Assembly: GCA_002753275.1 (NCBI GenBank)
Contig: PEAA01000015.1
Location: 1-43,543, forward strand
Direction of reading: 5' to 3'
DNA: 43,543 nucleotides
Origin: Zetaproteobacteria bacterium
GTDB lineage: Bacteria; Pseudomonadota; Zetaproteobacteria; Mariprofundales; Mariprofundaceae
Position 1 is the stretch's first letter. Every line of letters starts with the position of its first letter. A program made the position numbers and the translations under genes. The notes beneath the pieces are model-generated. The model had not been told where the DNA came from, ran no database searches, and saw only the letters and a list, made by a program, of their open reading frames with translations. Below, piece after piece: positions 17,488 through 25,430 of this stretch.

Positions 17488-18696
17488 ATGGGAGGTGTAA
17501 AATATACGGGTGCTGTGCCGATTTTTTTGGTGGTCGCCTCGCTGGCGACATTGGCTCCTTTCTCGATTGATACCTACCTGCCCTCTTTTCCAGATATTGC
17601 CACGGATTTGTCTGCATCTGAAGCGCAGATGCAGTGGAGCTTAAGCTTCTATTTAATGGCAACAGCGATTTCCACTTTGATCTTTGGCCCGCTCTCCGAT
17701 GGCTTTGGTCGGCGGCGTGTGATTATGAGCGCGTTGTTGATTTATGGTATCGCTTCGCTGGGGTGTGCGATGGCATCGACCATTGATCATCTGTTACTCT
17801 TTCGTGTGGGGCAGGGGTTATCTGCGAGTGCAGGAATGGTGATTGGGCGGGCGATGGTTCGTGATGTTTATGCGGGGGCCAATGCGCAAAAGGTGATGGC
17901 GCGGGTGATGTTGCTTTTTGGTGTTGCACCGGCGATTGCACCAATTATTGGTGGATTCCTGCATGATCTGTGGGGCTGGCAGTCGGTGTTTCTTTTCTTG
18001 GCGAGTGTCGCGGCATTGCTTTTTTTGATGTTATGGCTTGGAACCAGTGAAACCTTGCTTGCAGAACAGCGTCAGAGTGTTCACCCAAAATATATTTTTC
18101 AAACCTATCTGCGCGCATTCAAGCATCGTCGATATTTGAGTTTGATCCTTTGTTTTGCATTGATGTTTAGTGGTTTTTTTATCTATATTGCCGGAGCGCC
18201 AACCATTATTTATCGCGTTTTGGCATTGGGTGCGCATGACTTCTGGATCATTTTTGTCCCTTTTGTGTCGGCTATTATGGTCGGAGCGATGGTGGCAAGT
18301 CATTTGGCGGGCCGAATGGAGTCTGCACGAATTGTTGGTTGGGGCTTTGTTTTGATGGTGTGTGCATCGCTGTTCAATGTGGCGCAAAGCGTTTGGGTTT
18401 CAACAGCTACACCGCTTAGCGTGGTCAGCCCTTTGGTTATTTATATGTTGGGTATGTCGATTGCGATGCCAAGCCTCAGTGTGATGGCCTTGGATTGCTT
18501 TCCCCATCATCGGGGGCTTGCTTCAGCGATGCAAAGCTTTGCGCAAATGAGTCTGGCGGGGGGTGTGGTGGCACTGGTTGTGCCCCTTGTGGTGCATGGG
18601 CTGGTTGATATGGCGATGACCATGTTGGCACTGAGCTGTGTCAGCGCGCTGTTTTGGTTGTTACGCAGCTCATCCGACCTCCCGATTTCGCATTAA
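17488..18696 (+). CDS. Bcr/CflA-family MFS efflux transporter
   Basis: 402 residues with about 12 transmembrane helices. The FSIDTYLPSFPDIATDL opening and LIFGPLSDGFGRRRV (MFS motif A) are typical of the Bcr/CflA drug-resistance subfamily; the motif C region includes LFGVAPAIAPIIGG. Start ATG 17488 is 16 bp after speA stop; no strong ribosome site is visible. Family members export bicyclomycin, sulfonamides, chloramphenicol or dipeptides/cysteine; the substrate here is unknown. Co-transcription with speA is likely given the spacing. Confidence 0.88.
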   Translation: MGGVKYTGAVPIFLVVASLATLAPFSIDTYLPSFPDIATDLSASEAQMQWSLSFYLMATAISTLIFGPLSDGFGRRRVIMSALLIYGIASLGCAMASTIDHLLLFRVGQGLSASAGMVIGRAMVRDVYAGANAQKVMARVMLLFGVAPAIAPIIGGFLHDLWGWQSVFLFLASVAALLFLMLWLGTSETLLAEQRQSVHPKYIFQTYLRAFKHRRYLSLILCFALMFSGFFIYIAGAPTIIYRVLALGAHDFWIIFVPFVSAIMVGAMVASHLAGRMESARIVGWGFVLMVCASLFNVAQSVWVSTATPLSVVSPLVIYMLGMSIAMPSLSVMALDCFPHHRGLASAMQSFAQMSLAGGVVALVVPLVVHGLVDMAMTMLALSCVSALFWLLRSSSDLPISH

Positions 18697-18727
18697 CTTG
18701 CGTCATTCTGGTTTAAGGGGCGGCGGC

Positions 18728-19435
18728 TTAGGCTTTGCGTAATAGATCAACACGAATAGGCATGTTGAAGTTGGCTCCTGTTGGGGATGTGTGTTTGGCA
18801 AAGGCCTCTTGAACGGTGTGATAGAGTTGTTCGGAGAGCTGGTGCTCGGTATGGGTCGCTTTGAGAACTTTCTGTTCAAAGTCGGTGAAGTGGTCAAAGT
18901 GCATGGGGGTGTTGAAGAATATTTGCTCTTGCATTTGGAAAAGTCCGCAATCAATGGCATCGACAATGGCGTGAAAAGCAGCTTCCCGAACCTGCTTCTC
19001 ATTGTGGAAAAGTTGCAAAATTTCATTGAAATCACCTGCGAAAATGGGCTCGGAGATGTAGAGGTAGCCACCATTTTTAAGCACGCGTTGAATCTCTTGC
19101 ATGGCTGTTTTCATAAGTCCGAGGGGAACATGGTGCAGTGACTTAAACATCATCACCACATCTGCCGATGCATCATTTAGCGGGATCGACTCTGCCCCCG
19201 CTTGGATGAAGGTTACATTTGGAAGGTCATTGAGACTCAAATGGTAGTGATGTTGAATCGAATCCACTTCAAGTGCCGATATTTTCCGTTGTGTGCCGCT
19301 CGTGGCGATGGCACGGGTGATCTCTGCACGCCCACAGCCAAGTTCAACAATATGGTGATGGTCAAGTGGAAGCAACGATTCGTAAATCTCTTTTTCAGCA
19401 CATGTTCGGGTAATATTTGCAATGGAGATATCCAT
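18728..19435 (-). CDS. Class I SAM-dependent methyltransferase
   Basis: 235 residues. Motif I is IVELGCGRAEI (~29-39), the acidic end of strand 2 is ALEVDS, and the segment ESIPLNDASADVVMMFKSLHHV matches motifs II/III of UbiE/Methyltransf_11-type enzymes, followed by EIQRVLKNGGYLYISEP. Starts 4 bp after the EamA gene stop, so it is probably co-transcribed with it. The small-molecule substrate is not predictable. A link to polyamines is only by neighbourhood. Confidence 0.8.
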   Translation of the reverse strand: MDISIANITRTCAEKEIYESLLPLDHHHIVELGCGRAEITRAIATSGTQRKISALEVDSIQHHYHLSLNDLPNVTFIQAGAESIPLNDASADVVMMFKSLHHVPLGLMKTAMQEIQRVLKNGGYLYISEPIFAGDFNEILQLFHNEKQVREAAFHAIVDAIDCGLFQMQEQIFFNTPMHFDHFTDFEQKVLKATHTEHQLSEQLYHTVQEAFAKHTSPTGANFNMPIRVDLLRKA

Positions 19436-19438
19436 GGT

Positions 19439-20401
19439 TCATTGACTCCTGTGGTTGGGTGAAATGTTGGTTGTTGGAAGAATAGGCACGGCGCTTGGTG
19501 GTGCAAGTGCGGGTGTAGCGCGCTCTTTGGCTACGGTAATGCCGGCAAGGGTGATGAGTAGCATGCCGATCACCCCAAAGGTGTCAGGTCTCTCTTGCCA
19601 AAGCAGATAGCCGATGAGCCCTGCAAAGACCAAGCTTGTATAGCCAAGAGGAGAGACTTGTGTCGCTGGCGCATGTTGGTAGGCCCAAGTCAGTCCAAGC
19701 TGCCCCAAGCTTCCAAAAACACCTACGGCAACAAGCCATAACCATGCGAGACTTTGTGGCCAGATAAAGTCCCAAAAGAGTGGAATGGCTGAAATAATGG
19801 AGGAGAGAAGCGCAAACCAGATGACAATGCTGATTGAGCTTTCACTGCTGGAGAGCTGCTTAACAGTGGTGAGCGCGAGCCCAGCCAACAATCCTGAGGC
19901 AAGCCCAGCAAACCCTGCCAGTGAGAAGAGTTGCGAACTGGGGTGAAGAAGCAGGGATAGCCCGATGAGACTAAGTATGAGTGCCCAAAGTCGATGTCGG
20001 GTCATGGACTCTTTGAGCCAGATTACCGCAAAAATAGCGATAAAAATGGGTGAGGTGTAGTTAAGCAGCAGTGCATCGGCAAGATGAAGATGATTTAGTG
20101 CATAGAAATAGAGATACATAGCGCATAATCCTGAAATGGCGCGCAAGAGGTGAAGGTGAAAACATGCTGTTTTGAGCGAGGTTTGGCTGCGCAACATCAA
20201 TGGAATGAGGACCAAGAGCGCAAAAAAGTTGCGGAAAAAGACCACTTCCGATTGTGGAAGATCTTCGCTGATGATGCGGACACAGGTTGCCATAATGGCA
20301 AAACTGGCCGATGAGAGTAGGGCAAACCCTACCCAGCGTCGTTGTGCAAACCAGTTGGCCTTTGAAGTCATGGATCTATGGGGTGGGTGTTCAACGGGCA
20401 T
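19439..20401 (-). CDS. EamA-family (DMT) transporter
   Basis: 320 residues with about 10 transmembrane helices in two EamA repeats. SEVVFFRNFFALLVLIPL and NYTSPIFIAIFAVIWLKE in the first half, and PLGYTSLVFAGLIGYLLWQE in the second, are hallmark segments of the drug/metabolite transporter superfamily. Lies between nspC (54 bp upstream) and the methyltransferase (4 bp downstream). Substrate unknown. The N-terminal 16 residues are polar, and the exact start is uncertain. Confidence 0.85.
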   Translation of the reverse strand: MPVEHPPHRSMTSKANWFAQRRWVGFALLSSASFAIMATCVRIISEDLPQSEVVFFRNFFALLVLIPLMLRSQTSLKTACFHLHLLRAISGLCAMYLYFYALNHLHLADALLLNYTSPIFIAIFAVIWLKESMTRHRLWALILSLIGLSLLLHPSSQLFSLAGFAGLASGLLAGLALTTVKQLSSSESSISIVIWFALLSSIISAIPLFWDFIWPQSLAWLWLVAVGVFGSLGQLGLTWAYQHAPATQVSPLGYTSLVFAGLIGYLLWQERPDTFGVIGMLLITLAGITVAKERATPALAPPSAVPILPTTNISPNHRSQ

Positions 20402-20455
20402 GATGGGTGGGTATTCCTTGCGAGATATGGCTTAACATTGCCCAGGGTTATATTT

Positions 20456-21607
20456 TTATGACAATCGATCGCGGAAATCTGCGTAGTGAAATCGGCGCAC
20501 CAGCGCAAAGGATTGATCTGTTTTCCAAATGCCAATATCAGGGTGGCGCACGCCATTAAACATGGTGGTTTTGACCATCGTATAGTGCATCATATCTTCA
20601 AAGAGCAGTTGGCTTCCAATTTCAAGCGGTGCATCAAAAGAGTAATCTCCGATGACATCACCCGCAAGGCATGAGGTGCCTCCCAAACGGTAGGTGTGCG
20701 CTTTTTCATCGGCATAACCACTGCCCGTGATCATGGGGCGATAGGGCATTTCTAGCACATCAGGCATGTGCGCGGTGGCAGAGATGTCGAGGATCACAAC
20801 GGGCAAACGATCGGTTGGAACAATATCCAGCACCGTGGTGCGTAGCGAACCCGTGCGCCAACCAATGGCACCACCAGGTTCAAAATAGATGTTTAAATTC
20901 CACCGTGCTTTGAATGTTTGCACGCGGGCAATGAGCGCATCAATATCATAGTCGGCATGGGTCATGAGGTGACCACCTCCAAAATTGATCCATTTGAGAT
21001 GGGGGAGGTAGTCGGCAAATTTCTCTTCAATGGCATCAATGAGCGTGATTGATGAAGCCGCAAGGTTTTCACACAACGCGTGCGCATGCAGCCCTTCGAT
21101 GCCGGCAAGCGCTTCAGGCGCAGGGAGGTGTTGGCGGCGGACGCCAAGGCGTGACCCCGAGAAACATGGGTTGTAAAGATCGGTTTCAACCTCATTAATT
21201 TCAGGATTGACACGAATACCGCAAGAGACCCCTGCTGCTATCGCTTGTTGCCCCAACCGTTGCCACTGCCCGACCGAGTTGAAGACGAGATGGTCGGCAA
21301 GGGTGCAGATCTTATCAAATTCATCATCACGAAAGGCGGCTGCGTAAATATGATTCTCTCCGCCAAACTTTTCAGCAGAGAGTTGCAACTCATACAGTGA
21401 ACTGGCGGTACAGCCGGGGAGATAGTTTTTTATCCGAGGGAAAGTGGCCCAAAAAGAGAAACCTTTAAGAGCCAAAATGATTTTGCAGCCAGCCTCATTT
21501 TGCACATGCTTGAGGCGTTCAAGGTTGGCAATGAGCTTTTCTTCTTCCAGAAGATAGCACGGGGAGGGGATTTGAAGGTGTGAATTGAAGGGCGTTGATA
21601 CATTCAT
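20456..21607 (-). CDS. nspC: Carboxynorspermidine / carboxyspermidine decarboxylase
   Basis: 383 residues. Alanine-racemase-fold PLP decarboxylase. IPSPCYLLEEEKL at the N-terminus, PLP lysine K48 in ALKGFSFW, HALCEN, FGGGHLMT (phosphate loop) and GTSCLAGDVIGDY (substrate Cys/Asp) are NspC hallmarks. Removes CO2 from carboxy(nor)spermidine to yield (nor)spermidine. The partner dehydrogenase lies about 2.4 kb upstream on the same strand, separated by an opposite-strand sulfatase. No clear ribosome site precedes ATG 21607. Confidence 0.93.
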   Translation of the reverse strand: MNVSTPFNSHLQIPSPCYLLEEEKLIANLERLKHVQNEAGCKIILALKGFSFWATFPRIKNYLPGCTASSLYELQLSAEKFGGENHIYAAAFRDDEFDKICTLADHLVFNSVGQWQRLGQQAIAAGVSCGIRVNPEINEVETDLYNPCFSGSRLGVRRQHLPAPEALAGIEGLHAHALCENLAASSITLIDAIEEKFADYLPHLKWINFGGGHLMTHADYDIDALIARVQTFKARWNLNIYFEPGGAIGWRTGSLRTTVLDIVPTDRLPVVILDISATAHMPDVLEMPYRPMITGSGYADEKAHTYRLGGTSCLAGDVIGDYSFDAPLEIGSQLLFEDMMHYTMVKTTMFNGVRHPDIGIWKTDQSFALVRRFHYADFRDRLS

Positions 21608-21723
21608 GCGGGCGAGCGTATTCGATCTTTTTGCATTTGCACAGTCTGTTTTTAGCTGTGTTGGAAATGGCTTGCGAATAGGATGGAAAAGACTATTTTT
21701 CCAAAAAAAATGAGGCTTTCTCT

Positions 21724-23805
21724 ATGTTACGCTTTTTGATTTCGTGCTTGTTGCTTTCTATGGTTTCATGCGGTGGTAATAGTGCGCCTCCACCCAATAT
21801 CCTGTTTGTCATTCTGGATGATGTGGGAATTGATCAAATGTCCTCCTTTGGTTACGGTGGTGTCACGCCGGCACGCACCCCCATTATCGATGCACTTGCT
21901 CAGTCAGGGGTTCGTTTTCGCAATGTTTGGGCAACGCCCGAGTGTTCGCCAAGTCGTGCTTCATTTTTTGTCGGGCGCTACCCTCAGCGTACAGATATTT
22001 ATTCTGCGATACTTAATCTTGACCTGGCAAACTCTCAAGTTTCACCGAATGAGACGACCTTGCCGCGTATTCTTAAAGCAAAAAATTATGAGAGCGGACT
22101 TTTTGGTAAATTTCATTTAGGGGGGCCTGAGAACAATCCCAATGGTAATTTGGCACCACATGGTCTGGGGTGGGATTATTTCTACGGTTACATTCAAGGA
22201 GGCCCTTATCCATTGGATGTAACGGCCGGTGGTGGCGATGTGAGTAATGGTTCAAGTTGTGGCTTTGTTAAAGGGCAATCTACAGGCGCATGCTATCAGG
22301 CGAGCGGAAGCTGTAGTGATATGACGACCTTTGCCAATAACGGTCAGACATGCCTGGAAAATGGTGGAATTTTTGTGCCAGGGGTGGCGTGTCAGTCACA
22401 GTTGCCAGCGAATTTGAATTTTTCGACATATAATGGCTACTATGTTTCGCCGCTGGTCATCAATGATTCTTTCGGCGCTTTAACGGTTGTCCCCTCCGAT
22501 GATATGCGTGCGCGGACTTATCGTACAACGGTTGAGACCAACGGGGCGATTGATTGGATTAATTCGCGTGTGCCGGGACGACCGTGGATGGCAACGGTGA
22601 GTTTTTCTGCGGCACACTCGCCTTTTCAACAACCTCCAGCAGCGCTTTTGCCTACCAATACTGTTGCAAACAATGGGTTGGATTGTGCACAAGTTGCAGA
22701 TCAGCGTGTTTTAATGAATCAAATGGTTGAAGCGGCTGATCATGAAATAGGTCGTTTGTTGGTGGCCGTAGGGTTAGCAACATGGGATACCAACGGAAAC
22801 TTTCAATATCAACCTGGTGCCAGTAATACGATGATCGTGTTGATTGGCGACAATGGCAGTTTTGCGCCAACAGTTAAGGCTCCTTTTGTTCCAACAAAGG
22901 CTAAGGCTACGGTTTATCAAACGGGCGTGTGGGTTCCGATGCTTGTCGCAGGACCGTTGGTGCAGTCCCCCGGTCGGGATGACAATCATCTGGTAAATGG
23001 GGTTGATCTGTTTCAGTTGTTTGGTGAAATCGCAGGGATTGATGTTCATCAGAGTGTGCCCGTATCCCATGCGCTGGATTCGCAATCGCTGCTTCCTTAT
23101 TTAACCAATCCGCAGCAGCCAGCGATTAGGTCGATGGATTTTACTCAAACAGGGCAAAATATTAAGCCTGCTGGCACACCGATTCCTCCATGTGTTTTGC
23201 AGTCGTTTAATACTTGCGTACAGCTTTTTACAGGCGAGGGGCTTTGTGCCGCAAATGGCGGTATATGGTATGGCCCTGGCAATGCAACCAAACCGGCAGG
23301 TTATGCGGATTGTTGTGAGGTGATCAATGATCCCGCATTAAATATGGCGGGTGTCGCGCCGCTGCCAATCAGTCAACAGGCTGTACGCGATGATCTTTAT
23401 AAATTGGTTGTGCAAACCGTGATGAATTGCACGACGGCTTCAACGAATGTATCGACGGAATTTTATCAATTTGATACCCGTGCGATCAATCCAATGTTGG
23501 ATCAGACCGATCTTTTGGCAGGCCAAGGCGATGCCGGTCGAGCGGGGCTTGATCCGGTCGCTGTGGCGCATTACGATCAATTGACGGCAGAATTGATGGC
23601 AAAGATGTCAATCACTCCCAGTTCAAGTTGTCTGGGCGATGGGAATTTGGATAAGGTGGTTGATGCCAAGGATGTGGCCGGCTGGCAGTCCATTGTGGAT
23701 GGTGGGGGGCTCTCTTCATGGTATGATTTTAATCACGATGGGTTTACGGATGGCGCTGATCTGACGATTATTCAGCAGAATATGGGCCGTTTGTGTGCCC
23801 CGTAA
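21724..23805 (+). CDS. Secreted lipoprotein sulfatase with dockerin-like C-terminus
   Basis: 693 residues. A signal peptide ends at C16 (SMVSC), probably a lipobox. The sulfatase domain starts NILFVILDDVG (metal Asp pair), carries the formylglycine motif C74-S-P-S-R, then GLFGKFHLGG and LIGDNGSF. Two similar Cys-rich insertions (~residues 178-226 and ~495-535) contain C-x3-NGGI. The last ~55 residues hold two EF-hand/dockerin-type loops (GDGNLDKVVDAKD and DFNHDGFTDGADL). Hydrolyses sulfate esters, probably at the cell surface; substrate unknown. Needs a formylglycine-generating enzyme, not in the window. It sits alone on the plus strand between two minus-strand polyamine genes, suggesting insertion. 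Confidence 0.88.
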   Translation: MLRFLISCLLLSMVSCGGNSAPPPNILFVILDDVGIDQMSSFGYGGVTPARTPIIDALAQSGVRFRNVWATPECSPSRASFFVGRYPQRTDIYSAILNLDLANSQVSPNETTLPRILKAKNYESGLFGKFHLGGPENNPNGNLAPHGLGWDYFYGYIQGGPYPLDVTAGGGDVSNGSSCGFVKGQSTGACYQASGSCSDMTTFANNGQTCLENGGIFVPGVACQSQLPANLNFSTYNGYYVSPLVINDSFGALTVVPSDDMRARTYRTTVETNGAIDWINSRVPGRPWMATVSFSAAHSPFQQPPAALLPTNTVANNGLDCAQVADQRVLMNQMVEAADHEIGRLLVAVGLATWDTNGNFQYQPGASNTMIVLIGDNGSFAPTVKAPFVPTKAKATVYQTGVWVPMLVAGPLVQSPGRDDNHLVNGVDLFQLFGEIAGIDVHQSVPVSHALDSQSLLPYLTNPQQPAIRSMDFTQTGQNIKPAGTPIPPCVLQSFNTCVQLFTGEGLCAANGGIWYGPGNATKPAGYADCCEVINDPALNMAGVAPLPISQQAVRDDLYKLVVQTVMNCTTASTNVSTEFYQFDTRAINPMLDQTDLLAGQGDAGRAGLDPVAVAHYDQLTAELMAKMSITPSSSCLGDGNLDKVVDAKDVAGWQSIVDGGGLSSWYDFNHDGFTDGADLTIIQQNMGRLCAP

Positions 23806-23999
23806 AGGGGGCGTTGAAAGGCTTGTCTATAGCCCTTTGCGCCAGGCGAGAGGCCCCGCATGCATCATCGATTATAGCCTCCCATTGAATGCCGTATCCG
23901 TGGTGTTGGTGTTTGTACTCCTGAGGTTGCGCAATTTTAATGCGGCTCTTCAATGAATCACTGCGAAAATTGTGCATCCTCAGAAGTGTTGTTTCTATT

Positions 24000-25214
24000 T
24001 CATTCGGGCAATTGATCCACATCAATATCGGTTGCGATATTACTCCAAGGGAGCCCGTAGGCATTCAGTGCATCCATGAAGGGATCTGGGTTGAACTCTT
24101 CCATGTTGTGTACGCCAGGTTTCATCCAGTGGCCTTGAATCATCATCATGGCGCCAATCATCGCTGGTACGCCTGTGGTGTATGAGACCCCCTGCGCATG
24201 GGTCTCTTGGTAACATGCTTGATGGTCGCAGATGTTGTAGATGTAGCGCGAAACGGGCTTGCCATCTTTGGTGCCTTTGACGATGACGCCAATATTTGTT
24301 TTGCCCACAGTGCGTGGTCCCAGTGAAGCGGGATCAGGCAGCAGCGCTTTGAGGAATTGAATCGGAATAATTTCACGACCTTCAAACATGATCGGTTTAA
24401 TGGAGTCGAGACCGATGTTGCGGAATACTTCGAGATGTTTCAAATAGGCATCGCCAAAGGTCATCCAAAAACGCATGCGTTTGACACCCTTAAGATTGAT
24501 GGCGAGCGACTCCATCTCTTCATGGTAGAGAAGATACATGTTCTTGGGACCGACTTGTTCGAAGTCGAACTGCTTTTTGATTGCCATGGGGGCTGTTTCA
24601 ATCCATTGACCATTTTCAAAATAGCGGCCATTGCTGGTGACTTCGCGAATATTAATTTCAGGATTGAAGTTGGTGGCAAAGGCGTAGCCATGATCGCCGC
24701 CATTACAGTCCAGAATATCAACATAATCGAGGGTGTCGAAGTGATGTTTTTGCATGTAGGCACAAAAAACATTGGTCACCCCAGGGTCAAAGCCTGATCC
24801 TAGTAGTGCCATCAGTCCCGCTTGTTCAAAGCGTTCACGATAGGCCCATTGCCAGCTATACTCAAACTTGGCTTCATCGAGGGGCTCATAATTGGCTGTA
24901 TCAAGGTAGTGTGTGCCAGTCTCAAGGCAGGCATCCATGATGGTTAAATCTTGATAAGGCAGCGCGACATTGATGATCATGAAGGGGTTAACCCTTTGAA
25001 TCAGTGCAACAAGTTCAGCTACATTGTCGGCATCGACTTGGGCTGTTTCAATGGTTCGCCCTGTTTTTTCTTTGATCTCATTGGCAATCTGAACGCATTT
25101 GGATTGCGTGCGGCTGGCGAGACAGATGGACGAAAAGGTCTCGTGTTGTTGGGCGCATTTGTGGGCGACAACGCGGCCGACGCCACCTGCACCAATAATA
25201 AGAACTGTGCTCAT
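24000..25214 (-). CDS. Carboxynorspermidine / carboxyspermidine dehydrogenase (Lys1-like)
   Basis: 404 residues; ATG 25214 with AAGGAG 5 bp upstream. N-terminal Rossmann NAD(P)-binding IIGAGGVGRVVAHK, then INVALPYQD, GSGFDPGVTNVF and DCNGGDHGYAFATNF, typical of the saccharopine-dehydrogenase-like CANSDH/CASDH family. Reductively condenses aspartate semialdehyde with putrescine (or diaminopropane) to the carboxy-polyamine that NspC decarboxylates. Which diamine is used here cannot be read from sequence; speA nearby favours putrescine, hence spermidine. Confidence 0.92.
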   Translation of the reverse strand: MSTVLIIGAGGVGRVVAHKCAQQHETFSSICLASRTQSKCVQIANEIKEKTGRTIETAQVDADNVAELVALIQRVNPFMIINVALPYQDLTIMDACLETGTHYLDTANYEPLDEAKFEYSWQWAYRERFEQAGLMALLGSGFDPGVTNVFCAYMQKHHFDTLDYVDILDCNGGDHGYAFATNFNPEINIREVTSNGRYFENGQWIETAPMAIKKQFDFEQVGPKNMYLLYHEEMESLAINLKGVKRMRFWMTFGDAYLKHLEVFRNIGLDSIKPIMFEGREIIPIQFLKALLPDPASLGPRTVGKTNIGVIVKGTKDGKPVSRYIYNICDHQACYQETHAQGVSYTTGVPAMIGAMMMIQGHWMKPGVHNMEEFNPDPFMDALNAYGLPWSNIATDIDVDQLPE

Positions 25215-25430
25215 GGGAACTCCTTGGGGAGAATTTCAAAGATTACGAACTGGCAATAATAGTCAATCGGATTATGTTGTGCTACTCATTCAACGATGAC
25301 AGGAATAAGACATGGCTATGGGGCGCTATGGTTTTGTCGTTGAGCCGTGGTGATATCCACTGTCTGAGTGAAGATAGATTTTTAATTTTATCCTTGGCAT
25401 AGTTCTGCAGTGATTGGGTTGGAGGAGAAT

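Noticed and set aside
23806-23999. 194-bp gap between the convergent sulfatase and dehydrogenase genes
   Set aside because: Searched for a terminator hairpin and small genes; none convincing was found.
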